Positions 19,024-29,168 of a stretch of 64,000 bases of DNA are shown here, in pieces. The notes beneath the pieces are model-generated. The model was not told the DNA's origin and ran no database searches. It was given only the letters and a program-made list of their open reading frames with translations. The stretch is from Pseudomonas izuensis. GTDB lineage: Bacteria; Pseudomonadota; Gammaproteobacteria; Pseudomonadales; Pseudomonadaceae. Made by a program: the position numbers and the translations under genes. Within the stretch, counting starts at the first letter, position 1. Each line of letters begins with the position of its first letter. The stretch spans positions 85,384 through 149,383 of the forward strand of contig NZ_WTFT01000003.1 in the NCBI RefSeq assembly GCF_009861505.1, given 5' to 3'.

Positions 19024-21114
19024 TCACTCGGTAATCTTCTCGAAGTTGCGATAGAACAAATCGCTGTCGCGGCTATCGGTCATCGTGTGCAACGAGTAAC
19101 TACGATTCAGCCGCGCACCACCATCCCGGGTCAAAGGCGCCCAGACGATGTTGGCACGACGCATCGTCGACATGCTCATCAACTCGTCGAAAGGAATGGA
19201 GATGTAGATTCCCTTGTCGAAACTACCCTCGCCATACTCCTCTTTAGTCGCCGTGGTCAGCGTGACCCAGCCACCAAATCGCACGCCGTTACGGAACTCA
19301 CGGGACAGGTCGATCGTAGTGCCCCAGTCCCGGGCCAGATAACGGCCCACGCTGACAGCCGCCTGTGCTTCGAAAGGCAAGTCGGTATAGCCGGTGACGT
19401 GCCCCGTGACGGTCGAGTAGTCACGCAGACCAAAGCCCTGGTCAAAGTCACGCTGGCGAACGAAGTTCAGATCGGCACCGACGGACCAGCGCTGGCCCGC
19501 CGGGCGAAACAGTACCTCACCGCCGACCCCGGCAAACATGGACTCCAGATACCCCCCGTAGACCATGCCATAAAGATCCTTGTCCAACTGCTTGGCGTGG
19601 TTGAGCTGGAACGTCGGCATGGTGACGTCGGAGGTCGTCAGATACTTGCGCAGGTCTGTGCGTACTCGAGGTAATCCACTCGGTGCGTCGTAGGTAAACT
19701 TGTCATAGTTATTCAACAAGTTGACGCTCAGCAAACCACTCCACCAGGTATTACGGGTGAAGCGATATTCAGCGTCGGCATCGGCAGTGACCTGATAGAG
19801 CAAGCCATCAGGTCCACCGATGTTCTGTTTGTACCCCAGGCCCAGCCCATAAGAGAAAGGATCCCGCACCCCGGTATACAGCGTGGTCTCGGTGTGCGGT
19901 ACCGCGGCATTGACGTCGGTTGCGCGATGCAGGTCTTGTAGAGGCTCTTCGTTCTTGACCACCTCGCGGAAGGTTTCGCGGGGCACACTGGTTTCTTCCA
20001 GAGGCATGTCGTACCGCTTGTTCACCAAGGTGAACCAGTCGATATCGTCGTTGACACTGTTATCCAGGATTCGGCTGGCCCGGCCGACGGCTTTCGCCGA
20101 ATAGAAGTAACGGGACTGCTCGCCATACACCAACAACTCAGAGCCACGCTGAGTGATGCGCTCCACTTTATAGCCGGCATTATTTTGCAGGCGTTGGGAC
20201 ACGTTGGCCCAATCGACCTGCTCCGGGGGAGTAGCAGGCGTTTGAGCGGGAAGAGGCTCCGCCGGCGGGTCGTAGGTCTTCGTGGGCGTCTTGCGGCTGG
20301 CAAAGTTGGTGTGCAGGGTAATACCGAACATGGCGGTATTGCCGCGCTCCCAGGCAGCACTGAGGTCAATCGAGTCTGTCAGTTTGTACACGGCGCCGAT
20401 GTTGATGGGCGTGTCTTGTTTGATCGGGTTGTCGAGTGGCTCGTTTTTATAGTCATTACCTTCGTATTCGAGTTTCAGACTGAGCGGCGCCCAAGGTGTC
20501 TGGTAAGACACACCGCCAAACAAGGAGGGGGACCCTCTGAAATAGGAATCCGTATTCACATCGCCCGCTCTAGCAACTGCAGCAGAGCTCTGCGGGCGAT
20601 CATCGAATTTGTCGTCAAACACAGAAAGCGGGTTTGTGAAATCGCCACGATTGCCGATGTAGCCCCAGGCGACTCCGAGACTGAAATCAAGGTCGCCAGC
20701 ACGCTTGTTTGCTACGAAATATTCACTGGAAAACAACCCGGTACCGCCAATGTCCCGGAAGCCCAGGGCAACTTCTGGCAACCAATGGGTTTCTTTCAAG
20801 AGCCGGGCTTTTGCATCGATAGCCTTGTCCTTGAAGCTCTGGTCGCCACTTAATGACTCGGGGCCGTATGCACGGTTGGTGATGGCGGTATATCGAAACG
20901 AGCCTTCAAGCCAGTCAAAAGGCTGCAGCGAGAGACTGTAACGACTGTAGGGGTCGGTTCGACTGGCATTGACACTCAGCTCACCGGCAGGCGCCATGCG
21001 TGCGGTGGGTGTCTGCAACAAGCCCACACCACCGAAATCATTCTGGGTATAACGCGGCTCTCCATGAGCCAAACCACAAGGTAACAACAGAACGGCTGCA
21101 AAACGTAACTTCAA
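19024..21114 (-). CDS. yjbH: YjbH-family outer-membrane EPS protein, 696 aa
   Basis: A signal peptide ends near residue 18 (GLAHG), followed by the YjbH/WbfB opening (QNDFGGVGLLQTPTARM), which is diagnostic. The rest is barrel-like with many aromatic-ended strands (SYQTPWAPLSLKLEYEG). YjbH works with YjbE, YjbF and YjbG in EPS production and is thought to sit in the outer membrane. Its ATG overlaps the yjbG stop by four bases, so translation is coupled. It is the last gene of the leftward operon and faces rfaH. The family call is firm; the molecular role is not established. Confidence 0.9.
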   Translation of the reverse strand: MKLRFAAVLLLPCGLAHGEPRYTQNDFGGVGLLQTPTARMAPAGELSVNASRTDPYSRYSLSLQPFDWLEGSFRYTAITNRAYGPESLSGDQSFKDKAIDAKARLLKETHWLPEVALGFRDIGGTGLFSSEYFVANKRAGDLDFSLGVAWGYIGNRGDFTNPLSVFDDKFDDRPQSSAAVARAGDVNTDSYFRGSPSLFGGVSYQTPWAPLSLKLEYEGNDYKNEPLDNPIKQDTPINIGAVYKLTDSIDLSAAWERGNTAMFGITLHTNFASRKTPTKTYDPPAEPLPAQTPATPPEQVDWANVSQRLQNNAGYKVERITQRGSELLVYGEQSRYFYSAKAVGRASRILDNSVNDDIDWFTLVNKRYDMPLEETSVPRETFREVVKNEEPLQDLHRATDVNAAVPHTETTLYTGVRDPFSYGLGLGYKQNIGGPDGLLYQVTADADAEYRFTRNTWWSGLLSVNLLNNYDKFTYDAPSGLPRVRTDLRKYLTTSDVTMPTFQLNHAKQLDKDLYGMVYGGYLESMFAGVGGEVLFRPAGQRWSVGADLNFVRQRDFDQGFGLRDYSTVTGHVTGYTDLPFEAQAAVSVGRYLARDWGTTIDLSREFRNGVRFGGWVTLTTATKEEYGEGSFDKGIYISIPFDELMSMSTMRRANIVWAPLTRDGGARLNRSYSLHTMTDSRDSDLFYRNFEKITE

Positions 21115-21878
21115 GGGGCCACCTCAGCCACAGGTTGAGTGGCGAGGAATTCGGCCAACTGCTGATTGAGTTCGGGTGTAGGCGGGTCAAGATCATCGTT
21201 CTTGATCGGCACGAGGATTTTGCTGCCGGCGGCGGGCCAGTGCCCCTCCTCCCGATTCCACAAGGCAATGCCTATCCGCTGGGTGTGGCCATCGGGCTGA
21301 ATAATCCACAGGTAGTCCATCTCGGCATCGGCGGAGGACTGACAAGCCTGCAGATAGTCACGGGCTTCCTGCATTGCGCGATAAGGCAGCCGGCAAGGTT
21401 TCGCGACAGCGCCCAACACTTCCACGGTATCTGGACGAAGTGGATAGACAAGATGGTCGCCATCATCGATGCGATCGTTGAGGGCAAACCCGACCTCGAC
21501 CGCAACAGGGTCAAGCACTGCAACCTGGCGACCCGTGACCGGTAGTCGAGCGACCTCCTCATAGAGTTGGTCGGCCAAGGATGCCCGGGCAGGCTTGTTA
21601 AACAACAAGGCACCACGCTGCAGTACTTTCAGATCAAACAGTACGCCGACTTTCAACCGGCGCTGCTCTTCCAGCAAAGGCTGGCGTAACCAGGCGGCAG
21701 CCAACCAGTAACTTTCAGCATTGGGTTGTGCAGCGGTCATAACATCCAGCAAACGGGCGCCTGGCTGGATCTTGAATGGGCCGGGACTGCGAACATCACC
21801 ACTGACAGTGACGTCGGCATGGCCCAGGCCTGAGCCAGCTAATAGCAAGCCGGCAAACACTATATTCAGACGCTTCAA
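21111..21878 (-). CDS. yjbG: Capsule biosynthesis GfcC/YjbG-family periplasmic protein
   Basis: This 255-aa exported protein has a signal peptide ending at GLGHA. It begins VTVSGDVRSPGPFKIQPGARLLDVMTAAQP, the SLBB-like β-grasp start seen in GfcC (YmcB/YjbG). The middle has YWLAAAWLRQPLLEEQRRLKVGVLFDL, also typical. GfcC proteins are periplasmic partners of capsule export. It overlaps yjbF and yjbH by four bases on each side, which fixes it within the operon. Confidence 0.87.
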   Translation of the reverse strand: MKRLNIVFAGLLLAGSGLGHADVTVSGDVRSPGPFKIQPGARLLDVMTAAQPNAESYWLAAAWLRQPLLEEQRRLKVGVLFDLKVLQRGALLFNKPARASLADQLYEEVARLPVTGRQVAVLDPVAVEVGFALNDRIDDGDHLVYPLRPDTVEVLGAVAKPCRLPYRAMQEARDYLQACQSSADAEMDYLWIIQPDGHTQRIGIALWNREEGHWPAAGSKILVPIKNDDLDPPTPELNQQLAEFLATQPVAEVAP

Positions 21879-22534
21879 TGAATAGCTCCCTGCTGAGAAC
21901 GCAACTGAATGAACTTCAGGGAAATTTGAGGCGTTAGATGCTGTTCGCTCTGAATGACGAAACCATCCTGTGGCCTGACCCAGTAACGATTGACCGTATG
22001 GAAATCTATTTGAGGCGCATCAATGCGCTCATCAACACGGACCAAGGCATACGTCTTGTCCATCACCTTGACGTCCTCGATGCCTTCCTGGGTAAACCGG
22101 CTGCTCACGGCAATCCCGACGTGGTAGCCGTCATAGATATCGATCCAGCGGGTGCTGCTATAGCCGTCGGGCAGCCGATGCAGTCCACGCTTGAACGGCG
22201 ACTCACCCTCCCAGCGGGTGCCATCGAGGTTGATACCGAGCCCGACGCTGCGCACGATCAAACCGTCGCGCATCAACAACACCTGCTTACCGGAAGCGAC
22301 CCAGAACTGCAGGTCGCCACGCTGGCGAATCATTGCCATCACGCCCTCGCTGGAGGACGTGGTGACTTTGATCTGAGGAAAGGGAACAGCGTCCACCTGA
22401 GCCTGGGTCAACTCCAGAGAGTCGGGCCCCACGGCGGACGCTTTAAGGGTATCGAAAGAGGCCTTCATCAGTGGGTTACACCCACACAGCATGAAAGCCA
22501 TCGCCAAGCAGGCGCTGCTGCGCAAAATATTCAC
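21875..22534 (-). CDS. yjbF: YjbF/GfcB-family outer-membrane lipoprotein
   Basis: A 219-aa lipoprotein with lipobox LCGC (Cys at about residue 19). The body has GDLQFWVASGKQVLLMRDGLIVRSVGLG and GYHVGIAVSSRF, typical of the YjbF/GfcB group. It probably sits on the inner leaflet of the outer membrane beside YjbG and YjbH. The gene begins 15 bases after wza ends and overlaps yjbG by four bases. Confidence 0.87.
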   Translation of the reverse strand: MNILRSSACLAMAFMLCGCNPLMKASFDTLKASAVGPDSLELTQAQVDAVPFPQIKVTTSSSEGVMAMIRQRGDLQFWVASGKQVLLMRDGLIVRSVGLGINLDGTRWEGESPFKRGLHRLPDGYSSTRWIDIYDGYHVGIAVSSRFTQEGIEDVKVMDKTYALVRVDERIDAPQIDFHTVNRYWVRPQDGFVIQSEQHLTPQISLKFIQLRSQQGAIH

Positions 22535-22549
22535 GGGTAGAATTTGCCC

Positions 22550-23665
22550 TTATCTGCTGCCGGCTTCGCTCATGTCGTTTCTTGCAGCTGCGCCTATACC
22601 CACGATGGACGCGGACGGTACCAACTGGCTGATGAAACGGTTCCAACGGGTGATGTTGGCGGGACCGACGTAAACCACGTCCTGCGCCTGCACATCGAAG
22701 CGAGTGGCCAACGCCATGGCAGAAGGCGATTCGGCCTCCAGCTGGAAAATCTTCGCTGGCTCCTTGTCCAGGTTTTCGACACCCCTGATCACATAAACGG
22801 CATTGCCATTGGAAGTCGTCTGGTTCAAGCCACCCACTGTCCCCAGCACATCGGACAGGTTCATGGTTTTGGTTTTGAAGCTCAAAGCCCGGGGTTGGGT
22901 AACTTCACCCATGACATAGATTCGCTTGCGATCGTTGTAAGGCAGATACAACTGGTCGCCGGCCTTGAGATACACGTTCGGCAACTGGGAGTCGCTCTGA
23001 TGGTTCAAAGCGTCCAGGTCGAGTTTGTATTGGCGACCATCACGGGTGAGGGTCAGGTTTGAGAGGTCAGCATTCAGAGGATCGATGCCAGCGAAACCAA
23101 CAGCCTCGACGACGCTCAGCGGTGTTGTGGTGAGTGGCTGTTGCCCTGCCCTGATGACTGCACCAGAAACAACGACTTTTTGGCTGGCGAACCGCAAAAC
23201 ACTGATGTCCACTTGTGGACTTTCAACAAACTGCGATAGACGGCTGGAAATATGGTCTCGCAGCTCTTCAATTGTTTTACCTGCAGCAAGGACATTGCCT
23301 ATATAGGGGTAAAAAAGATTGCCGTCTGGACGGACGAGACGCCCGTTCGCATCGATTTGCTGCTGTGGCCCGGAAGGAGCTGTTAACTCTGGATGATCCC
23401 AAACGGTAATAAACAGCAAATCATTGGCACCAATCCTATAACTTCCCGGTGAGTAGCTCAAAAGCTCTGACGGAATGGCCTCGCCCACCTCAGTGGCCGC
23501 GTTCATCGCGATCAACTTGGGAGTGATAGGGATCAGTTCAACACGACTGCTCTCGGGTGTTCCATCACGAACGACTTGACTAGTGTCCATATGTTGACCG
23601 GGGGAAAACATACAGCCTTGCAAAGTAATACTTGCCAGTATGGCAACAGAAAGATTACGAATCAT
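22550..23665 (-). CDS. wza: Polysaccharide export outer-membrane lipoprotein Wza
   Basis: This is the outer-membrane channel for polymer export, 371 aa. The lipoprotein signal ends in LQGC (Cys18). The polysaccharide-export domain is clear (YRIGANDLLFITVWDHPEL, DGNLFYPYIGNV), and two SLBB stretches follow (VVVSGAVIRAGQQPL, RIYVMGEVTQPRAL). A C-terminal amphipathic segment (RWNRFISQLVPSASIV) fits the Wza pore helix. It should contact Wzc across the periplasm. A strong intrinsic terminator lies between yjbE and this gene, so expression probably depends on read-through. Confidence 0.93.
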   Translation of the reverse strand: MIRNLSVAILASITLQGCMFSPGQHMDTSQVVRDGTPESSRVELIPITPKLIAMNAATEVGEAIPSELLSYSPGSYRIGANDLLFITVWDHPELTAPSGPQQQIDANGRLVRPDGNLFYPYIGNVLAAGKTIEELRDHISSRLSQFVESPQVDISVLRFASQKVVVSGAVIRAGQQPLTTTPLSVVEAVGFAGIDPLNADLSNLTLTRDGRQYKLDLDALNHQSDSQLPNVYLKAGDQLYLPYNDRKRIYVMGEVTQPRALSFKTKTMNLSDVLGTVGGLNQTTSNGNAVYVIRGVENLDKEPAKIFQLEAESPSAMALATRFDVQAQDVVYVGPANITRWNRFISQLVPSASIVGIGAAARNDMSEAGSR

Positions 23666-23695
23666 ATTGGCACTACGCTAGTTGAGAGCACATCC

Positions 23696-23734
23696 AAAAA
23701 AACAAGGCCACCCAGGCATCCCTGTGTGACCTTG
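23696..23734 (-). terminator. Intrinsic terminator between yjbE and wza
   Basis: On the minus strand CAAGGTCACACAGG pairs imperfectly with CCTGGGTGGCCTTG and is followed by seven T residues. It sits in the 90-base gap inside the operon, so it should lower wza expression relative to yjbE. Confidence 0.82.
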
Positions 23735-23755
23735 TCCAAAACATCGACGGTTATG

Positions 23756-23989
23756 TTATCTAGTGGTACCGGTAGTACCGGTTGTACCCGAAGTACCCCC
23801 ACCGCCGTTAGAACTACCACCACTGTTGGATGCGGCTACCACACCCGCAACCACTGCAGCGCCGACCAACAGACTTGTGCCCACAGTGACCGAACCGACC
23901 AGAGGAGTACTCAGAGTCAGCGGCTCTTCTGCCGCAATGACTGCGGTACTCAAAAGACCCAATAACGTGGCTGCAAATAGCTTTTTCAT
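23756..23989 (-). CDS. yjbE: YjbE-like small exported protein, 77 aa
   Basis: A tiny exported protein with a signal peptide MKKLFAATLLGLLSTAVIAA, a hydrophobic mid-section (VGTSLLVGAAVVAGVVAA) and a low-complexity tail of Ser, Gly and Thr (SGGSSNGGGGTSGTTGTTG). E. coli YjbE has the same plan with a Gly/Thr tail, and the gene order yjbE…F-G-H is kept with wza inserted. AGGAGTCTGAT precedes ATG 23989. The exact role in EPS production is unknown. Composition alone would be weak evidence; the neighbours make the call. Confidence 0.78.
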   Translation of the reverse strand: MKKLFAATLLGLLSTAVIAAEEPLTLSTPLVGSVTVGTSLLVGAAVVAGVVAASNSGGSSNGGGGTSGTTGTTGTTR

Positions 23990-24324
23990 ATCAGACTCCT
24001 TCTCGATATACAGGTTTGATACTAAGTACCAAGAAGCGAAAGACTGAACAGACACCGACAAAAAAAGCGTCAAATGACCGTGCCCACTCCCCCTTTACCT
24101 TCTGTAGATCATGTCACTGACAGAACATCTATGCCACTGATTACGCGTTACTCGGCCGATGGCAAGCTATATAGCTAATGGCTACAATTTTTCTAACGTT
24201 TTTGGATTTGCCAGTAAACTCAGCGCGTTCAGAGGCTTTTGAGTGGGTAGTGTTTGATGCAGACAGTTTGATAGTCTCGACAAATGTTATTAATGGTCGG
24301 ACTTATATTCGAGGCTCTAAGACA
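23990..24324. other. Promoter region of the yjbE operon
   Basis: About 335 AT-rich bases separate rfbD from yjbE. A perfect 12-base palindrome AGCTATATAGCT lies at 24165–24176, about 180 bases before the yjbE start, and could be an operator. No ops element was found here. Confidence 0.45.
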
Positions 24325-25215
24325 TCAAACGCTTTGTCGTTCCCCTAACTGCCGAAGAACTGTCTGGAGTTCTTGCACCCAGTTCTTAGGCACCAATCCG
24401 TGTGCGTCGACCAGCTTCTCGCAGTCCAACACAGACCACATAGGGCGCTTCGCGGGTGTCGGGTACTCAGCGGTGGTAATTGCGTTTACATTCGGGGATT
24501 TTTCCAGCAGACCAAGGTCGGCAGCCTGAGTGAAAATCTCCTTGGCAAAGTCATACCAGCTGCAAGCAGGGGCACCGCTGTAGTGATACACCCCCCAGCC
24601 CAGACGACCGTCGCGTCGAAAAACCGAAGCCAATGCCCACAACGTCTCGGCGATGCTGCCCGCAGAAGTTGGTCCCCCATGTTGGTCGGCAACGATAGAC
24701 AATGTGTCCCGGTCACTTCCTAGACGAAGCATTGTCTTGACGAAATTATTACCGTGCGCACCAAATACCCAACTGGTCCGTAGGACCAGATGTCGCGAGC
24801 ACTGCTCCGACAGTTGCTTCTCGCCAGCCAACTTGCTCAACCCGTATACACCGGTAGGGTGGGTAACGTCTTCGGGGGTGTACGGCTTATCACCATCACC
24901 ACTAAACACATAGTCCGTGGAGATATGCAGGAGCGGAATACCCAGGTTTTCCGCAGCGGCCGCGAGCAGTCCCACTCCGTCCGAGTTAACCGCATAGGCA
25001 CGCTCGGCGTCTGATTCGGCTTTGTCTACTGCGGTATACGCCGCTGCGTTAATGACCAACTCTGGCTTAACCGCTTTAAATACTGCACGGACCTGATCTG
25101 CATTGCTGATGTCCAGATCTTGGGAACCATAACCGAACACAGCAAAACCATCTGGCACCCGCTGAAGCAACTCGTATCCGACTTGCCCCTGAGCGCCCGT
25201 GACAAGAACACGCAT
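24325..25215 (-). CDS. rfbD: dTDP-4-dehydrorhamnose reductase
   Basis: This is the last step of dTDP-L-rhamnose synthesis, an NAD(P)H-dependent short-chain reductase of about 296 aa. It shows VTGAQGQVGYELL (nucleotide site), AAAYTAVDKAE, YVFSGDGDKPYTPED and the catalytic TGVYGLSKLAGE (YxxxK). rfbC ends at 25218. An upstream ATG at 25221 overlaps that stop, but GGCGGAGA is better spaced for ATG 25215. Gene order is rfbB-A-C-D. Confidence 0.95.
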   Translation of the reverse strand: MRVLVTGAQGQVGYELLQRVPDGFAVFGYGSQDLDISNADQVRAVFKAVKPELVINAAAYTAVDKAESDAERAYAVNSDGVGLLAAAAENLGIPLLHISTDYVFSGDGDKPYTPEDVTHPTGVYGLSKLAGEKQLSEQCSRHLVLRTSWVFGAHGNNFVKTMLRLGSDRDTLSIVADQHGGPTSAGSIAETLWALASVFRRDGRLGWGVYHYSGAPACSWYDFAKEIFTQAADLGLLEKSPNVNAITTAEYPTPAKRPMWSVLDCEKLVDAHGLVPKNWVQELQTVLRQLGERQSV

Positions 25216-25217
25216 AG

Positions 25218-25757
25218 TCATTCTCCGCCTAGTAGAGCTCGCAAGCTCGGGTTACGCAGATCTTTCTCCGAAAGTTTTGGTGTATCCACTGGCCAGGGAA
25301 TATTCACATCAGGGTCATTCCAGATAAGGCCGCCCTCTTCCTCCGGATAGTACAGATCAGTGCATTTGTACTGAAAGTCGGCGATATCACTCAACACACA
25401 GAATCCATGGGCGTAACCCGGTGGAATCCACAGTTGAAGATGATTATCTGCCGTCAGTTCAACGCCTACGAACTCTCCGCAGGTCGGAGATTCAGGGTCG
25501 ATATCGACCGCTACATCGTAGACGGCTCCACGGGTAACACGTACTAACTTGCCTTGAGGCCGATTACGCTGGAAATGCAAACCACGCAGTACGCCAAACT
25601 GAGACCGCGAGTGATTGTCCTGTACAAACGGCAATTCAATTCCGGCGTCACGATAGCGCGGCTCCTGGTAGCACTCCACGAAAAAGCCGCGCTCATCGCC
25701 AAACACCTTGGGCTCAATAATCAGCACGCCAGGTAATTGGGTCTGGATGACATTCAT
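25218..25757 (-). CDS. rfbC: dTDP-4-dehydrorhamnose 3,5-epimerase
   Basis: A cupin-fold epimerase of 179 aa. Family marks include [37 protein letters not shown] (catalytic His), [12 protein letters not shown] and [15 protein letters not shown]. It overlaps rfbA by four bases and precedes rfbD, so all are translated from one message. It acts in the cytosol between RfbB and RfbD. Confidence 0.96.
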   Translation of the reverse strand: MNVIQTQLPGVLIIEPKVFGDERGFFVECYQEPRYRDAGIELPFVQDNHSRSQFGVLRGLHFQRNRPQGKLVRVTRGAVYDVAVDIDPESPTCGEFVGVELTADNHLQLWIPPGYAHGFCVLSDIADFQYKCTDLYYPEEEGGLIWNDPDVNIPWPVDTPKLSEKDLRNPSLRALLGGE

Positions 25758-26632
25758 TTAGAAGACCTCGTTGCCAGCAGACCCGCGAGGTATTGGCCAT
25801 AACCAGTTTTGTGGAGAGCGGTGGCTAGTTTGTCGAGCTCCGCAGCACTTAACCAGCCCTGGTTGAAGGCAACCTCTTCCAGGCACGCTACCTTCAACCC
25901 TTGACGCGCTTCGATCGTTTGAACGAAATGCCCAGCTTCCATCAATGAATCATGGGTACCCGTGTCCAGCCAGGCGAAGCCACGACCCAATACGCTGACG
26001 TGCAAATCGCCGCGCTGCAGGTAAGCGTTGTTGATGTCAGTAATTTCGAGCTCACCGCGATGGGAAGGCTTCACCTTCTTCGCGATCTGCACCACATCGT
26101 TGTCGTAGAAGTAAAGGCCGGTGACTGCGTAATTGGATTTCGGGTGCTTGGGTTTTTCTTCGATGGAAATGGCTTTGTCGTTTTCATCAAATTCAACCAC
26201 ACCGAAACGCTCGGGGTCAGCCACGTGGTAGCCAAAGACTGTGGCACCGGACTTGCGTTTGGCAGCTTCCTGCAGGCTAGCGCTGAAACCATACCCGTAG
26301 AAAATATTATCGCCCAACACCAGCGCAACATTACTGTCGCCAATGAACGATTCACCGATGATAAATGCCTGAGCCAAACCGTCAGGTTTAGGCTGTTCTG
26401 CGTAGCTGAGTTCAATCCCGTAAGACGATCCGTCCCCCAGAAGCTTCTCGAAGTTAGGCAGATCTTCAGGAGTGGAAATAATAAGGATCTCGCGGATACC
26501 AGCCAGCATCAGCACCGACAGCGGGTAATAGATCATCGGTTTGTCGTACACGGGCAAAAGTTGTTTCGACACGCCACGGGTAATCGGGTGTAAGCGCGTA
26601 CCGGAGCCACCGGCCAGAATGATACCTTTCAT
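25754..26632 (-). CDS. rfbA: Glucose-1-phosphate thymidylyltransferase
   Basis: It makes dTDP-glucose from glucose-1-phosphate and dTTP, the first step to dTDP-rhamnose. At 292 aa it has [25 protein letters not shown] (nucleotide-binding signature), [21 protein letters not shown] and [19 protein letters not shown]. Length and motifs are standard. It follows rfbB by 44 bases. Confidence 0.96.
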   Translation of the reverse strand: MKGIILAGGSGTRLHPITRGVSKQLLPVYDKPMIYYPLSVLMLAGIREILIISTPEDLPNFEKLLGDGSSYGIELSYAEQPKPDGLAQAFIIGESFIGDSNVALVLGDNIFYGYGFSASLQEAAKRKSGATVFGYHVADPERFGVVEFDENDKAISIEEKPKHPKSNYAVTGLYFYDNDVVQIAKKVKPSHRGELEITDINNAYLQRGDLHVSVLGRGFAWLDTGTHDSLMEAGHFVQTIEARQGLKVACLEEVAFNQGWLSAAELDKLATALHKTGYGQYLAGLLATRSSK

Positions 26633-26676
26633 ATAAATTACTCCTTCACTGAGACGGGAAAATCACGGACAGAAAT

Positions 26677-27744
26677 TCAGGCGTGCTCGCCAAGTCGGCC
26701 GAGGCGATAGTTGCCACTCAGCACGTCCTGCCACCACAGGCTGTTTTCCAGATACCAGAGCACCGTCTTGCGGATCCCGCTTTCAAAGGTCTCTTTCGGT
26801 ACCCATCCCAGCTCTCGTTGAATTTTGGCGGCGTCGATGGCATATCGGCGGTCATGGCCAGGGCGGTCAGTCACGAATGTAATCAGCTCTTTATAAGAGC
26901 CAAGCTCCGCATCCCGGGGCCGCAGTTCATCAAGTAACTCGCAGATTGTTTCGACTACTTCCAGATTGCGTTTTTCGTTGTGGCCGCCGATGTTGTAGGT
27001 TTCACCGACTTCACCGCGAGAAACCACTTCGAACAGCGCCCGGGCATGATCGTCCACGAACAACCAGTCACGAATCTGCGAACCATCGCCATATACCGGC
27101 AGTGGTTTGCCATGAATGGCGTTAAGAATTACATGGGGAATCAACTTCTCCGGGAAATGGTACGGCCCGTAATTATTCGAGCAGTTGGTTACCACCACCG
27201 GCAGGCCATAGGTACGATGCCAGGCGCGAACCAGATGGTCGGAACCTGCCTTGGATGCCGAGTAAGGCGAGCTAGGGTCGTAAGGCGTGGCTTCGGTGAA
27301 CAGATCATCAGTCCCCTCCAGGTCGCCATACACTTCATCCGTTGAAATATGGTGGAAACGGAAATCTTGCTTCCGCTCCGACGTCAATGTCGACCAATAG
27401 CGCCGGCTAGCCTCCAGCATGCTGTAGGTGCCGACGATATTGGTTTGAATGAAGTCCGACGGGCTGTCGATCGACCGGTCTACATGGGATTCTGCTGCCA
27501 GGTGCATTACTGCATCCGGCTGAAAACAGGCAAAAATCTCATGTAGCGCAGCAGTGTCACAGATATCCACTTGCTGGAACTCATAACGCGCGCTATCGGA
27601 CACCGATGCCAAGGACTCAGTGTTGCCAGCATAAGTGAGCTTGTCGATGTTGCAGACAGCAACATCGGTATTCGCGATCAAATGGCGTACTACGGCTGAG
27701 CCGATAAAGCCGGCACCACCGGTAACAATAATACGTCTGGTCAC
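26677..27744 (-). CDS. rfbB: dTDP-glucose 4,6-dehydratase
   Basis: An NAD-dependent dehydratase of 355 aa. It has [19 protein letters not shown] (NAD site), [27 protein letters not shown] and the catalytic [14 protein letters not shown] (YxxxK). I chose GTG 27744: AAGGAGCG lies eight bases upstream and the start overlaps the preceding glycosyltransferase stop by four bases. An in-frame ATG at 27768 would overlap that gene more deeply. It opens the rfb block. Confidence 0.95.
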   Translation of the reverse strand: MTRRIIVTGGAGFIGSAVVRHLIANTDVAVCNIDKLTYAGNTESLASVSDSARYEFQQVDICDTAALHEIFACFQPDAVMHLAAESHVDRSIDSPSDFIQTNIVGTYSMLEASRRYWSTLTSERKQDFRFHHISTDEVYGDLEGTDDLFTEATPYDPSSPYSASKAGSDHLVRAWHRTYGLPVVVTNCSNNYGPYHFPEKLIPHVILNAIHGKPLPVYGDGSQIRDWLFVDDHARALFEVVSRGEVGETYNIGGHNEKRNLEVVETICELLDELRPRDAELGSYKELITFVTDRPGHDRRYAIDAAKIQRELGWVPKETFESGIRKTVLWYLENSLWWQDVLSGNYRLGRLGEHA

Positions 27745-28862
27745 TTGCTGCGCTCCTTGGGGTACCACTGAATCAGTAGTTGTTCATATTGGGAAAGGAT
27801 GTTTTCCCATGTGAAGTTCTCGTTGAATCGGCGAGTGCTTTCATTTTTCATTGTCACTCGCAAAAAGTTGTGGTCGTCGCGCAGGTACTTATCAAACAAA
27901 GCGGCACAGTCCTGCTCGTCTTTGAAGTACACCGCGGCATTACCTGCCACCCAACGATTAAATTGATTGTCGTGCGCAATAACCGCACAACTGGCGCCTA
28001 ATGCTTCAACGAGCGATGGGTTCGTCCCACCCACGCGGTGACCATGAATATAGAACCTACTGTAGAATCGTAATGCCCGCACGACTGATTGTTCGTATAT
28101 GGCACCTGGGAAGATAACTTCATCACTGGCAGCTTCCATTACTTTTTTATGATATGGAACTTTATCAGGAGTAAAATTACCCAGCACAATCAGTTTATGA
28201 TTACGATTTTTTTTACTGAACCCATCGACTATTTCATAAAAAGAATTTTCAGGTTCGGGTCGAGCAATGACGATTGAAAATCCACCGACTGTTAACCCGT
28301 ATCGGTCCAAACAAGTTACATCGGCATCCAATACTTCGTCACCACCATAAGGGATCATTGTCACTTTCGACTCTGAAACTCTGGTAGCAAGATGCGACTT
28401 GATAAGAGGGTGATCTGCCACCAAATGATTGCCGACCCAGCATCCAGCTCTCTCATTGAGCCAAAACCAAGCCTTTGCGATTCCTCCCCACTTATCTCGC
28501 TTCCATTCAATCCCATCCATGTTGATTACATTTACTTGGCCTTTAACTCTTTGAAGCACGTTAAATAAGGCCGTGTTATAACCGAGGGTAAGAAACAAGC
28601 CTTTTTGACCTAGAGCATGCGTTGTGGCTTTCCAGTCAAATACAACAGTACCGCCAGCACCAGAGCGGGATACGGGAATATGTATCCTGTTGATGCCATT
28701 CCATTGACTGGTTGAAACCTCACCTTCACCAGTTTCCTGGCAATAGACTGTTACTTCCCAGCCATTTCTTGTCAGATACAGTGAAAGTTTTTCCGCGAAC
28801 GTCTCGAATCCGCCATGTCTTGCTGGGATTCCGCGGATCCCAAGGATAAATAATTTTTTCAT
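27741..28862 (-). CDS. DUF1972-type glycosyltransferase (possible rhamnosyltransferase), 373 aa
   Basis: The N-terminus [28 protein letters not shown] is the DUF1972 opening found in rhamnosyl- and galactosyltransferases of EPS clusters. The C-terminal half is GT4-like ([27 protein letters not shown]). It is cytosolic or membrane-associated and adds a sugar to the lipid-linked repeat. Direct coupling to rfbB by a four-base overlap suggests the donor may be dTDP-rhamnose, but this is inference. ATG 28862 is preferred over 28898 because it starts the conserved fold. Confidence 0.84.
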   Translation of the reverse strand: MKKLFILGIRGIPARHGGFETFAEKLSLYLTRNGWEVTVYCQETGEGEVSTSQWNGINRIHIPVSRSGAGGTVVFDWKATTHALGQKGLFLTLGYNTALFNVLQRVKGQVNVINMDGIEWKRDKWGGIAKAWFWLNERAGCWVGNHLVADHPLIKSHLATRVSESKVTMIPYGGDEVLDADVTCLDRYGLTVGGFSIVIARPEPENSFYEIVDGFSKKNRNHKLIVLGNFTPDKVPYHKKVMEAASDEVIFPGAIYEQSVVRALRFYSRFYIHGHRVGGTNPSLVEALGASCAVIAHDNQFNRWVAGNAAVYFKDEQDCAALFDKYLRDDHNFLRVTMKNESTRRFNENFTWENILSQYEQLLIQWYPKERSK

Positions 28863-29168
28863 CGGACTCTGCAATCTATAGTTAGTAATATTCGCCACAT
28901 ATCAAACGAACTCATCAGTTAGCGATGATATTTTTACGACGAGACTCGTTGTTCAAAAAAACCTCGAAAAGCCATAACACCAAATAAAAACCAAAACGAA
29001 AAATGAAAGTTACTACATATTGAAAAAAACAATATGGCCTGCGCTTTGCGAATCTAAGCACATTTCACAAAATATTAACGCGTAACGCGATAGACAGATT
29101 TCAATCCCGCCCAAAAACAGAAAAAACGGATTAGCATGTAAATCTTTGCATGAGTTATGAAAAATAAC
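28863..29168. other. AT-rich gap between two glycosyltransferase genes
   Basis: About 300 bases without a supportable gene inside the leftward operon. It marks the change from GC-rich rfb genes to the AT-rich cassette to the right. A secondary promoter is possible but not evident. Confidence 0.45.
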
